64,000 bases of DNA from Rhynochetos jubatus (Eukaryota; Chordata; Aves; Eurypygiformes; Rhynochetidae). The stretch spans positions 5,874,001-5,938,000 of the forward strand of contig CM050672.1 in assembly GCA_027574665.1 (NCBI GenBank). The letters are read 5' to 3'. Positions 36,901 to 48,742 of this stretch are shown piece after piece (within the stretch, counting starts at the first letter, position 1; each line of letters opens with the position of its first letter). The notes under the pieces were generated by a model that saw only the letters and a program-made list of their open reading frames with translations, made no database searches and had not been told where the DNA came from. Made by a program: the position numbers and the translations under genes.

Positions 36901-38310
36901 CCTTGTCCCTCAGTCAGGCTCCAAATTTGATTCAAATATAAGGCAGCATGTGCTTCCCTGTGAAGTGATAGCTGCGTAGAGAACTTGGTACAATCATGGA
37001 TTACGATTCCAAGATTTGTTTGGATGACAGCCCAACGCAGTTCTGGTGTTAGGTGCACTCTTTGCTACTCACATCCTGATTCCAGATCTCTTTAATTCTG
37101 TCCTGGCAAGAGCAGTTCTGTGAAAGATACTAAACACTGACATGTCAGATGCTCTTGAAACCTTCTATTTTAACCTTTTCTGTCACCACTCTGATGGCTT
37201 TAAAGCTTCTTTGTATCGAAAGGGTGCCTGCCCGTTTTGCTTGTTCCTTAGCAGAGGTTTGCACTGGTCAAACAAGAAAGTCTGGAAATTGTGATCCAGC
37301 TTCACTGGCTGTGCTTTCATGATGCTTAAACCCACAAGGTAAGTGAGGAAGGGCGGGGGCAAGGTACAACATACATTGTTGACAAGGAACTGAACTGGGA
37401 CACAAGGTCATGCTTATATTCCGTGGCTGCTGTACTAGTACATTCCTGACTTCCAGATGTCTTCTAGAGATGCAATCCATCAACTGTTGGAACAGTTGAA
37501 AGATTAGAGCTTCTGGTATGTAAGAGCTCTGAGGAGAAAGCGTGGTTATTTCTACTTATAGGAGAGTTACATTAGAAAATTTTGGAGTTCTGTATCACCC
37601 TCAGAGTTGTAAGCTAGCCTGCGGTAGAGGAAACAGGTCATTGAATGTGTTCAGTATTATGTTCCAGGGCCTTGGTGCTTCCTCCCTCTTTCTTAAGTGC
37701 CCCTCAATTTTGAATCCAAAGAGAAAGAAAATAAAGAATCTCAGCATAGGATATTGTGACCTAAACAGACAAGTAATTTGGCACTCTTCTCAGCAGAAAA
37801 ACATGGTGACATCTAGTCAAATAAAACCTAATTCCACCCCACCAGCTGCCTTAAGTCATTGTTGGCCATGGTTTGCGTAGGTTGGGTGACAAAGGGTCTA
37901 TTTCTTGTTATAATGCAACTGGTATAGTTTTTTCTCAGATTTTTTTCTGCCAGTTCCATGAGGGGTAGTGTGTGTGTTAGGAGAACTCTAGAATCAATTA
38001 TTGGTGTGTTTGGATGTGAAGGTTTATAGCTCTGGTAGGCAATATAGGCCCACAAGACAGCCTTCCATGGAGCTGCACAACAGGTCGTTCTAAGGAACCT
38101 GCGGTCACCTCTGCTGCTGTTTGAAATCAGATTAACTTGTGTTCTTCCTATCGCCAGTCACTTCTTGGGAAGAAAGCTTTGTTAGGGTCTTTGCGCTTTG
38201 TGCTCTGTGTTCTGGCTTGCAGCTCAGAAGTGTCAGTGGTGTGGGTGATCACTGAGAAACTGGCTGTGTGCTGGGCAGAGCTGAGGGTCAGTCTGTGTGA
38301 TGGTACGTGG
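33916..38310. other. Unique noncoding sequence
   Basis: No host gene is supported. The best open frames (33964-34296 minus, 110 codons; 37542-37880 plus, 112 codons) lack domains and splice context. A short segmental echo occurs at 35311-35365, where tctggaagaag and gtgcacctattt each appear twice. A modest CpG/GC rise occurs at 36395-36485. A G/A-rich run lies at 36769-36787. Confidence 0.6.
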
Positions 38311-38534
38311 ATCACAGACTCACAGGATGGTTTGGGCTGGAAAAGTCATCTAAGATCAGAGTCCAGCCATTACCCAGCACTGCCAAGTCCACCGCTGAAC
38401 CATGTCCCTAAGAACCACATCTACACGTCTTTTAAATACCTCCAGGGATGGTGATTCCAGCACTGCCCTGGGGAGCCTGTTCTGATGCTTGGTAACTGTT
38501 TCAGTGAAGAAATTTTCCCTAATACCCAGTCTAA
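38311..38534 (-). mobile_element. CR1 LINE 3' fragment, second subfamily
   Basis: In minus orientation, the plus strand begins with atcacagactcacagg, a version of the terminal repeats, then gatggtttgggctgg, a cactgccaagtccaccgctg segment, accatgtccctaag, cacatctacacgtctttt, acctccagggatggtgat, a cctgttctgatgcttgg segment and gaagaaattttccctaat. This is the CR1 type with the 'accatgtccctaag' body, distinct from the subfamily at 5181 and 46597. The 3' end is kept and the 5' end truncated, as expected. Confidence 0.92.
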
Positions 38535-39235
38535 CAGCCTGGTAACAAACCAGCTACTGATAAATACTGCCAACCTGTTAATTGCTACTGCGGGGCTAAC
38601 AAACCGTTTAATGTTAGACAATTGTGTTTAGCTGGACACAGATTTTCCTTGCCGTGCTCACAACAATACCCTTGAAATACATGTTTCTGTTTGGCTGTCA
38701 CTGTGCATTAGAGAGAGATAACAGACACATTTTGAGCTCTGGTTTTTTATAACCGCACAGTGGTTTCATTGCCAGCGTGCAAGCTGAGCTGGTGCGGTTT
38801 AGTTTTGCTCACTGAATGGTGACAGGGCTGCAGCTGCTTATTTTTAAAATGTAACACTCATTGCTGCTAGGACAGAAGTCATTATATCCCGTGACGGGAG
38901 AGCAAGTCTGAACACCTTTTATTGCAGCAAAACATCATCTTTGCAGATCTTTGCTATGAATTTTGAGTACTAAAGTTAAATGAGACTTCTAAGTCTGGTC
39001 ATAGAGCCTGTCAATCTAAACTCAGAAAAGGAATGTGGCAGGAGGTAGGAAGTCCTCTTTCATGGTACTGCCTTTAATATAAAGACCAATTGGCTTTTCA
39101 TCATTTCCTTTAAAGCAAAGGCTTCACCTGAAGCACTGCTTTCCCCTCTTCCCATCCAGATCATTTCATCTGAGAGTGTAGAAAGGAGCTGATGAACTGA
39201 GCAACCAGCTCAAAGTTGTTTGGGAAGCCAAACAG

Positions 39236-39307
39236 CTTACACCGCTTTATAAAACACCTTCTTAGCTGCCTCTTACACCGCTTTATAAAACACCCTCTTA
39301 GCTGCCT
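39236..39307. repeat. 36-bp tandem duplication
   Basis: Two direct copies of a 36-bp unit lie end to end (39236-39271 and 39272-39307) and differ at only one base (cacctt versus caccct). Each unit carries a TTTATAAAA core. The near identity indicates a recent local duplication, probably polymerase slippage. Confidence 0.92.
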
Positions 39308-40147
39308 GTCGGCAGTGGACAGAGCGGAGTTGTGTAAGGAGAGGATACTGAAAAAGATGCAAACCTTGCTCTCATACTGCTGATCATCAGAACGGGTAAA
39401 CCCAATCTTAGTTGGGTCCAGTAGGTGAGACAGGACAGACCTCTAATTATTTTTTTCTTGACACCCATTCACAGGACTTGAGTAGTGTCGTTCTGTAGTA
39501 AATAGCATAGCTGTTGCTGCTCCATGACTTTGCTACTAAACACAGGTAGCTTTTTTCTCGTGTCTTGAGAGGGAACACCACCATTGCTGTTGGAGGAGCT
39601 TCTACTGCTTTCTAATCGCTTACCCTTTTAAACCCATTGATGTTGGTACCCCTGATCACACTTTTGTCCTGTTTATTTCCCATCCTTTGCAGTTACTTGC
39701 CTCTCCTCATCTTCCTATTCTCAGTTCCCCTCTTGGCGAGGGGAAATATGTTTACAAAAGAGAGGGTGTCTTCACACTTGGTCTTTTTTGCTTTGGGCCA
39801 CAAGTGTCCAGTGTGTACAATAGTGAGGCTGTTTGGCTCTCGGAGCAGTTTCTGTAGGAATGTGTAGTGCAGCACACAGAATCTGACTTTTGCCTTGCAA
39901 GCCAACTCCCGAGTTGCTACGTTTCTTCTAATATTGATGGTAGCTGTGAAAGGACGCGGGGGGAGGGCAGTGTTTGCTGATGCAAGAGTGTCAGGCGTGG
40001 TGAATTTGTGATGTTACAGCCTATGGAAAAATGATTGTTCAGCATCTGTTGTATTAAATGTCCAAAGAGAGTATTGCTTATTTGTCACTTCCTTGTAAAA
40101 TGTCCACAATTGAATCAAGAGAAACAGAGAAAATAAATTAAATCCTC

Positions 40148-40178
40148 CTTTTGCTGCTTTTTGCTGCTTTTTGCTTGC
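40148..40178. repeat. Short tandem repeat, ~10-bp unit, three copies
   Basis: The unit ttttgctgct is repeated with slight variation, the third copy reading ttttgcttgc. It lies in unique sequence. Confidence 0.75.
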
Positions 40179-41526
40179 TTATACATACAATCACAGTTCT
40201 CTAAAGTAGCAGGGTACATCTAGGAGTAAAAAAGCTTAGGTTTGCTTCTGGAAAACCCTCCCAATCCCATATATTTGTTTCTCATCAAAGAGATTTTCTT
40301 TCACTACCTGATTAAGTTTGAAGTTTTAAGCGTTTCTGTGAAGATTGCTTGGGAAGACACAGAACACTATAAATTGTAGCTAAAAATACAGTTTTTCTGT
40401 AACTGTCATAACATTTGGGCTAATTGATTCTCAGTAGAATAATGACATCCAGTATGTAGTGAGAAATATTCATGAAGGAATCTGTGAAAACCTAGATCTG
40501 CCTTACTCCCCCAGTAAATCAGGAAAATTCATTAGAGTCTTCAACTTAAGAAGAATTGAAAATAAGCCACCATTAGGGATTTTGTTCAGTCTGATTTGCG
40601 GACATTTGGAATTCCTTTAAGTGTCAGTGAATTTAGATTTGGCAGAACTCCAGTTCCACAGTTGGGGTTTTTTTTTTCCTGCACATGCCCTGTAAGAAGA
40701 CCAGAGAAATTTGGAGAATATGGTTGAAGGGCAGAATTGCGGTAGCAGGGGAGAGTAACAAGAAAACGGTGGGCATACAAGGGAGAATATAGTGACAGTC
40801 TGAAGTTAATAATTTAGGAAATGAGATGATTGAGGCAACTCACAGTCCACTTTTCTGAAGTTAACCTTAATAAGTGGACAAATAAGTGTCACTTATTGTG
40901 TGATGTGCAAAGAGTTTGGCATGTTCCAGCTGCCGTACGGCTCGTGTTCTTTGTGACTTCCCACTGAATCTGGGCAGAACTTTCTACTTGTTGAAAGTGA
41001 GGTGAATGAGGAGGTGTAGTAGCTGTTTTAAGCCAACTTCAGAAGAAGTGATCCACCACACGAAGCCAAAACATGCAGAACTTGATGGCAGGTTTTGGTT
41101 TTCAGAAGAACCCAAAGCATCTGGGTGGTCCGAATGAGCTGCAGAAGCAGGTATCGCTCTCTCGCAGTGTGGCTCTACGACTCAGCAAACTGATTTGTAA
41201 AGGGGGTGATTTGGACCATCCAAATCTCCTCAGCTGCCGTACACGTGCATTTTCCTTCCTGAATTTGCAGCTGTGCTTGCTGGTAGAGGTGGCTAGAACC
41301 GTAGCAGGGGAGTTACGGGAAAAGTGGGATCTTCAAAGGAGGTTGAAGATAATGAGTTTAACTGGCTTTTGTCTGGTGGACTGTTTATTTACTCTGAAAA
41401 TCATGTAGATTGCAAGAGGTTGTTTGCTTTCTTCTTGGAAACACAGTAACCTTTTGAATCCCCAAGCCTCCTGTTCTTTGTTAACTTGCTTGATAATGCA
41501 ACTGGGGATAAATGCTGGGTTTTTTC

Positions 41527-41916
41527 TTAAGAACCCCAGTATTTTTGGTCCTGGCCACAGTCAGTGTAAGGAATGCTCCTTAGCATTGTTGAGAACATGA
41601 GCATTTCAACCTGTGGCAAAGAAGTTAAACGTCTTCGTGGCATCCTGCTGGTTTTTGTTAGCGCACGTAATGTAGAACTGGCCGGAGTTGCACTCGCTGC
41701 CTTCTGTGCTGACGTCGTTCCGTTGTCGTCGCTAACGATGCGGTGCCATCGTGTTCTGCTGACTGCCTGCCAGACATCTGCTGACTGCGGTTCGGATATT
41801 TCACCCACTGAGCTGAAGAGGTTTGGGATCACTGGGGCGTGATCGGGAGCACTTGAGAGCCACAAGGTCTCAGCAGGGGGACTGTGGAATGTGGGCCAAG
41901 GCAGACACAAAGTCAT
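41527..41916 (-). other. Unrecognised 129-codon open frame over a CpG-dense patch
   Basis: The minus frame is open for 129 codons, and an 89-codon plus frame (41573-41842) is open across the same bases. The middle (41625-41805) carries about 16 CpGs in 180 bp, far above the surrounding level, with a near-CRE tgacgtcg at 41710-41717. I recognise no protein family. CpG-rich DNA has fewer stop triplets, which could explain both open frames. It may be a small regulatory CpG cluster, an old retrocopy or an unrecognised repeat. I do not call it a gene. Confidence 0.2.
41625..41805. promoter_or_regulatory. CpG-dense patch with CRE-like site
   Basis: About sixteen CpGs lie within 180 bp at roughly half GC content, so CpG is close to its unsuppressed expectation. 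TGACGTCG at 41710-41717 matches seven of eight bases of a CRE. There is no TATA box or adjacent exon. A germline-unmethylated enhancer or orphan CpG cluster is plausible. Confidence 0.35.
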
Positions 41917-42075
41917 GTTGTTAGAGTTTCATTTGCTTATGGCTGCACCCAGGCAGTTGCCTGAACTCCGGGCTTTATTTATTTTTACTGTTCTTCAGAA
42001 AAACTTCAGTTTGTTAGAATGGTAACTAGCAGCAGGCACATTATGTACAGTGGAGAGGGTAGTTCCATCTAATCT

Positions 42076-42210
42076 TTCAGGTTGGAAAAGACCGTTAAGA
42101 TCAAGTCCAACTGTTAACCTAACACTGCCAAGCCCACCACTGAACCGTGTCCCCAAGCACCTCATCTACACGTCTCTCAAACACCTTCAGCGATGGTGAC
42201 TCCACCACCA
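42076..42210 (-). mobile_element. CR1 LINE 3' fragment, same subfamily as 38311
   Basis: In minus orientation, the plus strand has ttcaggttggaaaagacc, gttaagatcaagtccaac, a cactgccaagcccaccactg segment, accgtgtccccaagcacc, catctacacgtctctc, and cagcgatggtgactccacc. The 5' end is cut at about 42210. The order matches the fragment at 38311-38534. The terminal octamer repeats are not clear, so a few bases at the left end may be lost. Confidence 0.9.
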
Positions 42211-43537
42211 TCCGACATACCTTGTTTGTGACAAAAGATAATAGCGAGTGCGTGGAGATGAGTGTAAGAAACCTGAAGTGATGCTTTCTCCAGTTCTGTT
42301 CTGGGCTTTCAGCAAATTGCAATTCAGTCATTTCTTGCAGTTCTTTATAACATGATAGGCAAATATCTGTTAAGAATGTCATAACGGGAGGTTATTCTGC
42401 CTGAGGCACAAAAACTAACCTTGCATTCTTGAAAGTGGTTTTTCAACCCTGTTAAATCGAGGAATGGGGAAAGATGGTATTGCTTTTATTCATTTCACCA
42501 AGGCTAGGATGATTTAGGAGTTAGGAAAACAGACAAATGCATTTTTGTCTTCCTTTGTTGTCAGTAATACTCAATTATTATGCATTAACTTTAAAACCAA
42601 ACAAACCAAAAAACCTCTCTTGAAACTTAAGCAATCACGGGCAAGTTGTGACTAGTATGTGCTATAAAAGGACAGAGGTTTAAGGGTTGCCCTGATACTG
42701 CTTTCTTTTTGAGGAGTCGTAAGGAAAAACACTTACATGCAAAACCAAGCAGTCTTTTAATATAACTGTTAAAAGCTTTTCAGGGGAATTCAGATGTAAG
42801 TCATACTTTCTCCAGCCATTTCAATTTTTCTGACCTGTAGCGGCTGAATTTATTGAAGCTGGAGATATCTCAGAATCTGTGTGGGCACCGAGTCCCGTTT
42901 CCTCTATCTCAGTGGGAAAGACTTGAATACGAATCAGAGCTCAGTACACAGACTGCATGAACTAGTGCTGGAGCGCAGCCCGGTCTCACGGAAGACGGAG
43001 TGGTAGGCACTTCACAGCACACTGATCTATCCGGAATATCGGTGTCACATGGCAGTTGTTGATATTCTGCATATGTGGTGATAGCAGGGATTAGGGAGGC
43101 AAAGACTGTTCCACTAAGACTGATTTGTTGCTGCTGAGGCTCATTTATCACATCTTTCTGCAAGAGAGTCGTCTGCAGGTGCTTGCAGGTGATTGTGGGA
43201 GAGATCTTAAGTATGCAGCCAGTCTTCAAAGGAAAAGAAAACATGGTCATAAGTCTTTCTGGTGGCAGGAATCTACATACTTAGCTGTGGCTGATGTTTT
43301 TTTCTGAGTATAATATAAAGACTAAAGCTCTATTAGCTCAACATCCTGTTTCCAACAGAGGCCAACAGTGGAAGCCTAGAGAAAATTGTGAGGACAGATG
43401 AATGGAATTTTTTTCCCCCATGAATTTGTCCAGGTGCTTATTTTGTGTCCATGTAGAAGCCCTTAAGGTAGAATCTTCTGCCAGTGAGTCCCACGCTGTA
43501 GCTCTGCCTCGTACAAAGAATGTAGACTTCTCTTCAG
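42211..43537. other. Unique noncoding sequence
   Basis: No gene or repeat was recognised. Opposing open frames of 113 codons (42909-43250 minus) and 60 codons (43125-43307 plus) have no domain. An A/C-rich stretch lies at about 42594-42615. Confidence 0.6.
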
Positions 43538-43950
43538 CTCTGGGGCCCCCAGCATAAGGACACGGACCTGTTGGAGCAAGTCCAGAGGAGGCCACGGGGA
43601 TGCTCCGAGGGCATCTCTGCCATGGGGACAGGCTGGGGGAGTTGGGGGTTCAGTCTGGAGAAGGGAAGGCTCCAGGGAGACCTTAGAGCCCCTTCCAGTG
43701 CCTGGGGGGCTCCAAGAAAGCTGGGGGGGACTTCTTCCAAGGGCCTGTAGTGACAGGACAAGGGGCAATGGGTTTAAACGGAAAGAGGGAGATTGAGATG
43801 GAACATCAGGAAGGAATTCTTCCCGCAGAGGGTGGGGAGCACTGGGACAGGTTGCCCAGAGAAGCTGTGGGTGCCCCATCCCTGGCAGTGTCCAAGGCCA
43901 GGCTGGATGAGGCTGTGGAGGGTGTCCCTGCCTGTGGCAGGGGGTGGGAC
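43538..43950 (+). mobile_element. CR1 LINE fragment, missing its 3' tip
   Basis: This plus-oriented CR1 starts at ctggggcccccagcataagg and continues through gagcaagtccagaggaggcc, a gttcagtctggagaagggaag segment, agagccccttccagtgcc, tgacaggacaaggggcaatg, gaattcttcccgcagagg, gggacaggttgcccagag and ccaaggccaggctggatg. It stops after gcagggggtgggac, without the ggtcccttccaaccc box and octamer tail present at 46597-46987. As at 5181, the 3' end has been lost. The 167-codon minus frame here (43463-43966) is antisense CR1. Confidence 0.94.
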
Positions 43951-46596
43951 TCTGATGCCAAATCAAATCTTTTCAAACAGTGTGTTCCTGATGCAGATTG
44001 CCTGATCATCACTGGGTCTTTAGAATTTGTATCTTCATTGGTTTAAGTTATATCTTCATTTGTTTTAGCACCATGGTTGGTATGTTTGTAAACCAGACTC
44101 TGGCTTAGGGCATACACTGCGTATATTTGTGTAGCGTTCTGCCTCTGACAGGGAATTTGTGTCTCAATTAAAATGGAATGTAAGATGCTAAATAAGAATA
44201 TTAGTTTGAAAGTTAGGCATGTGTGGTGCTGAATAATGGTTGCAGCTATATACCTTGCTTAAAGCAATGTGGAGGTGTTAATCCCAGTGAGAAGTTCCCA
44301 CCCACCAAACGAAAAGAATTAGATATATGTCATAGAAAAATGCAGAATGAATGATGAGTTTTTTGTGCCAGTGTTTTTAACTATGTATTACAGTGGGTTT
44401 AAACAGAATTACCCTCAGAGGTAGTTTCTCTCTCAGTTTACTGAGTGCAGGGTGTAGAGGCATTTTCAAAATAGCTTGTTTATCAAAGGACCCGAGTGGC
44501 TCAACAAGCTCCAGGTTTAATTTCATGATTCTGTTGCTTTCAAGAGATTGCTGTTTGATCCTCAGTGCCATCTATTCACTTACAGGTGGCAAATAAGTTG
44601 AGCACCGTATTTCAAATCGCACTATGGAAACCGTGGGGCGGGTTTATCAGTTTGGGGCAGTTGTGCTCCCCCATGTAGAACAACAGACTGTACGTGATGA
44701 GCTTGCCTTTGAAAAACGAGCTGCTACCGTACCCACCATGCGATGGGTAGTAGTTCAGGGGAGCAGCTTTTGGTGGTGTTGCTCCTGATGGATTTCATTA
44801 AAGACCAATGGCGTGGTGAGAAAGTTGAAAGCAATGTTGTAAAATGTTACGTTCTTGATAAAGATGTCCAAATCATTATTCTTTTATTAGTTCTCGGGAT
44901 TTGAAAGCAGACCGCTCTGTCTTCATTGCTAGTTAAATGAGGTTTTTGTTGTCATCGATTTTAATGTCGTTGAATTTGTATAGTGAAATAGGTACCACAT
45001 TCCACATGTATAAAGCTCTGTTTTGCACTGAAACTGCTGTCTGTGAAGAAATCGTAGGATAACATTAATAACAGCTCTAGAGGAAAAAGCTGCTTTTAGG
45101 ATGACTAATACTATGACATCCTTTAGTGAGAAAATAACGCCCGTTTGCATGTGGTGCACTGATTTAACTGGTATTGTGATTTATTTACCGAATTCGAAAT
45201 GGATGAACCACTGAAATTACACATACAACTGAATAATCTTATCAAACAACATTGTGTTATTACACTATGAAGATATAACCATGTTAAGATGTGTTCTCGT
45301 TTTGTTTTACAGTTGACAGGGCAAGAAAATAGTTGTGGATTTATACTGACACTCGGATAATTTTGCAAGATGAAATTTCAACTTCTCCCCGTCCCCTGAT
45401 GAGAGAGTGAGAGTGACTTCTGTTAATGCTATGCATCCTAGCTGAGGTGAGTCTGTGGGTAAAATTCTGTGGGAACCTTTATTGGTCTTTTGGATTTGTA
45501 AGCTGATGGGACATGAGATACTTATACTGTTTTATAGGACTTAAAAAAACCTGGATTTGTATACTTGAGTTGTTTATATTCCTCTTTATAGGTGAACTGA
45601 TGGCATTCACATGACGTGGTGAAACTCTGGACAAGTAGTATTTTGAAAGTACTGATTAGTAGTTTATTTTGTAATATTCACAGCAGGGAGGAAGATACGT
45701 AAAGATACATCTTGGAGAAAAAAACCCCTAATTACAGCTGAAAAGGCCCTGCATCACTGTTTTTAGTTTGTAACACAATGTCTACAGTTTGGCCTGAGGT
45801 CAGCTCTTGGCTGAGTGTTTCTGTGGTGCTTGTGCTCTTAAAAATGGCAGCTTAACTCCCTTCCAAAACTACCATACTTTTAACTTTAGCAGACTTTCTA
45901 CACTGCTAAAAATTATTGAAGAATAAAATAAACCTCCCTTAAAAATGAAGCAACAGCCTGATATTTAATGTGAAGTCTAGACAGGTTTGCAGTAGAATAT
46001 TTCCCGTTTTAACCGTGCAGTGATCTGGGCACTGAGAAGCTGCTGCTGCGATTCAAGGCTGAAACAGAATTTATGTCTTTTATTAAAATTCTTGATTTTC
46101 TGGAAGGGAACTTTACTGCAACTGTAGTGCAGATGTCTGTAAGGATTTATGATTTTATTTAATACACAAAGAGAAAAGTGGGAGGGAGAATTCGTAATGG
46201 ACTTGCTACAGATTAGGAATCCTTGTAGTCTAGGCAAAAGGGTGGTCTGCTCCTTCATTTTACTTTCATCACAGAATCTGAACGTGCACGTTCTCGACTT
46301 GTGTGGGCTGAATAATTGTGAAAGCTTTGTGCTTGATGAGGCCCGGACAATCATCAGAGCACCTGAACAGGAAATTTGTTGCTGCCTCAATCCTTTAACA
46401 AAGCGTTAGCAAGGAGTGCCTGACGTCAGTTCCTCCGCTCTCAGATCTTGAATGTTGTGTCAGACCTTTTGTGCTACCGGCATCAGTCTGCTGTTGGGGT
46501 ACCCCAGCTGTAGGTGCTGTGCCTCCCGCGGCGGGCGGCTGTTGGTAGCAGGCTGACGGCTGCGGCCACTGCTGTGTGACACTGAGTGTGGTGAAA
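43951..46596. other. Unique noncoding sequence
   Basis: No gene is supported. The 137-codon minus frame at 45977-46390 and the 86-codon plus frame inside it have no domain and random-looking composition. A near-direct repeat of tatcttcattggttt and tatcttcatttgtttt lies at about 44031-44066. A GC- and CpG-rich spike occurs at 46525-46565, just before the next CR1. Confidence 0.6.
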
Positions 46597-46987
46597 GAAG
46601 GGCTGAGATAACTGGGCTTGTTCAGCCTGGAGAAGGGAAGCTCTGGGGAGACCTCAGAGCCCCTTCCAGTGCCTGGGGGGCTACAGGAAAGCTGGGGGGG
46701 CTTTTTCCAAGGGCAGGGAGTGACAGGACAAGGGCTAACGGGTTTAAACGGGAAGAGGGAGATGGAGATGGGCCATCAGGAAGGAATTCTTCCCGCAGAG
46801 GGTGGGGGGCACTGGGACAGGTTGCTCAGAGAAGCTGTGGATGCCCCATCCCTGGGAGTGTCCAAGGCCAGGCTGGATGAGGCTTGGAGCACCCTGGGCT
46901 AGGGAAGATGTCCCTGCCCATGGCAGGGGGTGGGACTGGGTGGGCTTTAAGGTCCCTTCCAACCCAAACCATTCTGTGATTCTATGG
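46597..46987 (+). mobile_element. CR1 LINE 3' end, complete tip
   Basis: This is the best-preserved CR1 3' end in the window, on the plus strand. In order it shows ctgggcttgttcagcctgg, agagccccttccagtgcctg, gtgacaggacaagggctaac, gaagagggagatggagatgg, gaaggaattcttcccgcag, gggacaggttgctcagag, ccaaggccaggctggatgag, tgcccatggcagggggtggg, taaggtcccttccaaccc and finally accattctgtgattctatgg, the terminal octamer repeats. It is 5'-truncated at about 46597. It is the local reference for the other members of this subfamily (1-167, 5181-5491, 43538-43950). Confidence 0.96.
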
Positions 46988-48742
46988 TTTTGAAATATGG
47001 TTTGGCGAGTACGAGTGGAACCTCTGTGTGAGTTCGGCATTTCTGGCATGCAGGAGGGTAACCTGCGTGTGTAGTTCAACCCTGCTGTTCTTTTACAAAG
47101 GTTCACAGTTTTGGTCCTTACTAATGCACGTCAACACTGATGAGCTGGCAGACATTTTAATTATGCTGCATCAAGGTTCTGCTTCTGAGTAAATACCAAG
47201 CATCTCTAGTAACTACAGTTTTTGCACTATAAGAAGTAAAGGAGACCTTTAATTTCCAAAGCATGCCATAATTTTATTTTATTCATGCAAATCATACTTT
47301 CTGGAGCCAAATAATTTTGCTTGATTCATCTTGTGACTACTTCCTTCCTCCAGCATGGACACATTTACGTGCCAGTTACTGCACCGCTTCCCTGTGGAGG
47401 GCAGTGCTTCAGGCTTTAGTTCATGTTTCATTCCATTCCATTTCCCAGTTTGCTGCAAGCTGTCTGCAGTCTCTCTGCCTGGGTGTGTTGACCCAGTGCC
47501 AAACTCCTTGCAGCTCTTGGCTTAGTGGCTCTGCTTTGTCAAATTCCTGGCCCGTTTTTGAGAAAATGACCCATCTCCCAGATGTTTTTGTTTTAGGAGC
47601 AGAGATGAGTTCTTTGCATTTATTGGTCTTTGTCCAATTCTTCCCAGTCATCCCGTTCTGAATTAGAGCTCTTGTCTGCTCTGTTGCTCCGGGACTGTGC
47701 TTTACACCAACAGCTGGAAAGCACGCATGGCATTTTCCTTTAGGCCTAGAAGCTAGCTCTGCACCCTCTTGAGAAACAGTTACTGCCGCGGTCTGGGAGG
47801 TTTGTTCTTCTCTGAGGCACCGGGGGTGTTTTGCCCATAATGTAGGATACACATGCTAATAACTTCTGCTTCAGTGTCATACGTGTAATCACAGAGATCA
47901 TGTGTTACTGCTAGACTAGCGCGCTACTTAGGTTTAGAATTGTTAATTCAAATCATCCAAACGACCTAACCAGGAATTTCAAGTAAGAGAATATTTACCT
48001 AAATCAATTCTGAAATGGAAAGCTTTGAAAGACAATGAAAACAGAATAACGTGGTGTATTACTGGTGTATAACATGGTGCAGTTGCAGACCAGGCTTCTG
48101 TTGTGCCAGCCCTTCAGTACTCACTTGCACACGGACGTACCTGCACATGCACTAAGTAGAGAATATTGTTCATCATATCCATTTCGTACCACAGGAATTG
48201 CTGGCTCTTATGGTGTTTTGCTGAGGGGGTAAATTTACATCTGACATATCCTTATTGCCACTTTTATGTCTGTTTTTTTTCTTTCCCCTTTCAACTGCAG
48301 AAAAAGAGAGTAATTAAAGTGCAGTGGGTGCGTTAACATCTTGTACTATGCTACTGCTGTTTGCAAAGTAAACTTGCTACTGTATGTATATTCTCTGATC
48401 ATAGAATAATGTTTAAATATGTGCTCACTTTACAGTGTGCTGTAGAGTAAAATATCTCTTAGTAATGTGTACAGAGAATTAAACTGCTCCAGAGGCTTTG
48501 GCAGAGAGGAGGAAAATATTTCAGGACCTAGTATGGAAGGGGCTGTTCAGCCAGCAAAGAGACTGTTTTGCTCTGTTTTATCTTGATCCTGCTTGTTATG
48601 TTTAAATAAGTAAATAAACCCATCAGTACTTCTTGGAGAGCTTAGGAGAGAAGGTTTGTGGGTGTTTGTTGGTTTTGTGTGGTGTGGGTTTTTTGATGTG
48701 AGGTTTCCCCCCATCCTTCTCTAAGGTCTTCCTTTACCAGTA
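46988..48742. other. Unique noncoding sequence with an open-frame cluster
   Basis: No recognised gene. The 143-codon minus frame (47421-47852) and 114-codon plus frame (47317-47661) overlap; neither has a known domain. A perfect octamer ATGCAAAT lies at 47285-47292, in an AT-rich block (47150-47330) that has a conserved-element look. TG- and T-rich simple sequence lies near 48660-48690. Confidence 0.55.
47421..47852 (-). other. Unrecognised 143-codon open frame
   Basis: This is one of the longest open frames in the window that is not CR1. The translation is polar with several Trp, Lys and Gln residues and no membrane segment. There is no domain that I recognise and no splice context. The overlapping plus frame and the expected number of chance frames in 64 kb make a real gene unlikely. 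It could be a decayed retroelement or pseudogene. Confidence 0.15.

Larger units (their letters stand above)
38535..42075. other. Unique noncoding sequence with a CpG patch
   Basis: No defended gene. It contains a 36-bp tandem duplication at 39236-39307, a TTTTTGCTGC-type triple at 40148-40178, and the CpG-dense patch at 41625-41805 with open frames on both strands. The remaining open frames are up to 111 codons (41073-41408 plus) with no recognised domain. Confidence 0.6.

Noticed and set aside
39236-39307. Tandem 36-bp units considered as a CRISPR array or satellite
   Set aside because: Only two units without spacers, in a vertebrate-type genome; a simple local duplication explains it.
43463-43966. 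167-codon minus-strand open frame
   Set aside because: It is antisense to the plus-oriented CR1 at 43538-43950 and its translation resembles the other antisense CR1 frames.
45977-46390. 137-codon minus-strand open frame
   Set aside because: No domain, a second frame is open on the other strand, and amino-acid use looks random.
46744-47106. 120-codon minus-strand open frame
   Set aside because: Mostly antisense of the CR1 at 46597-46987.
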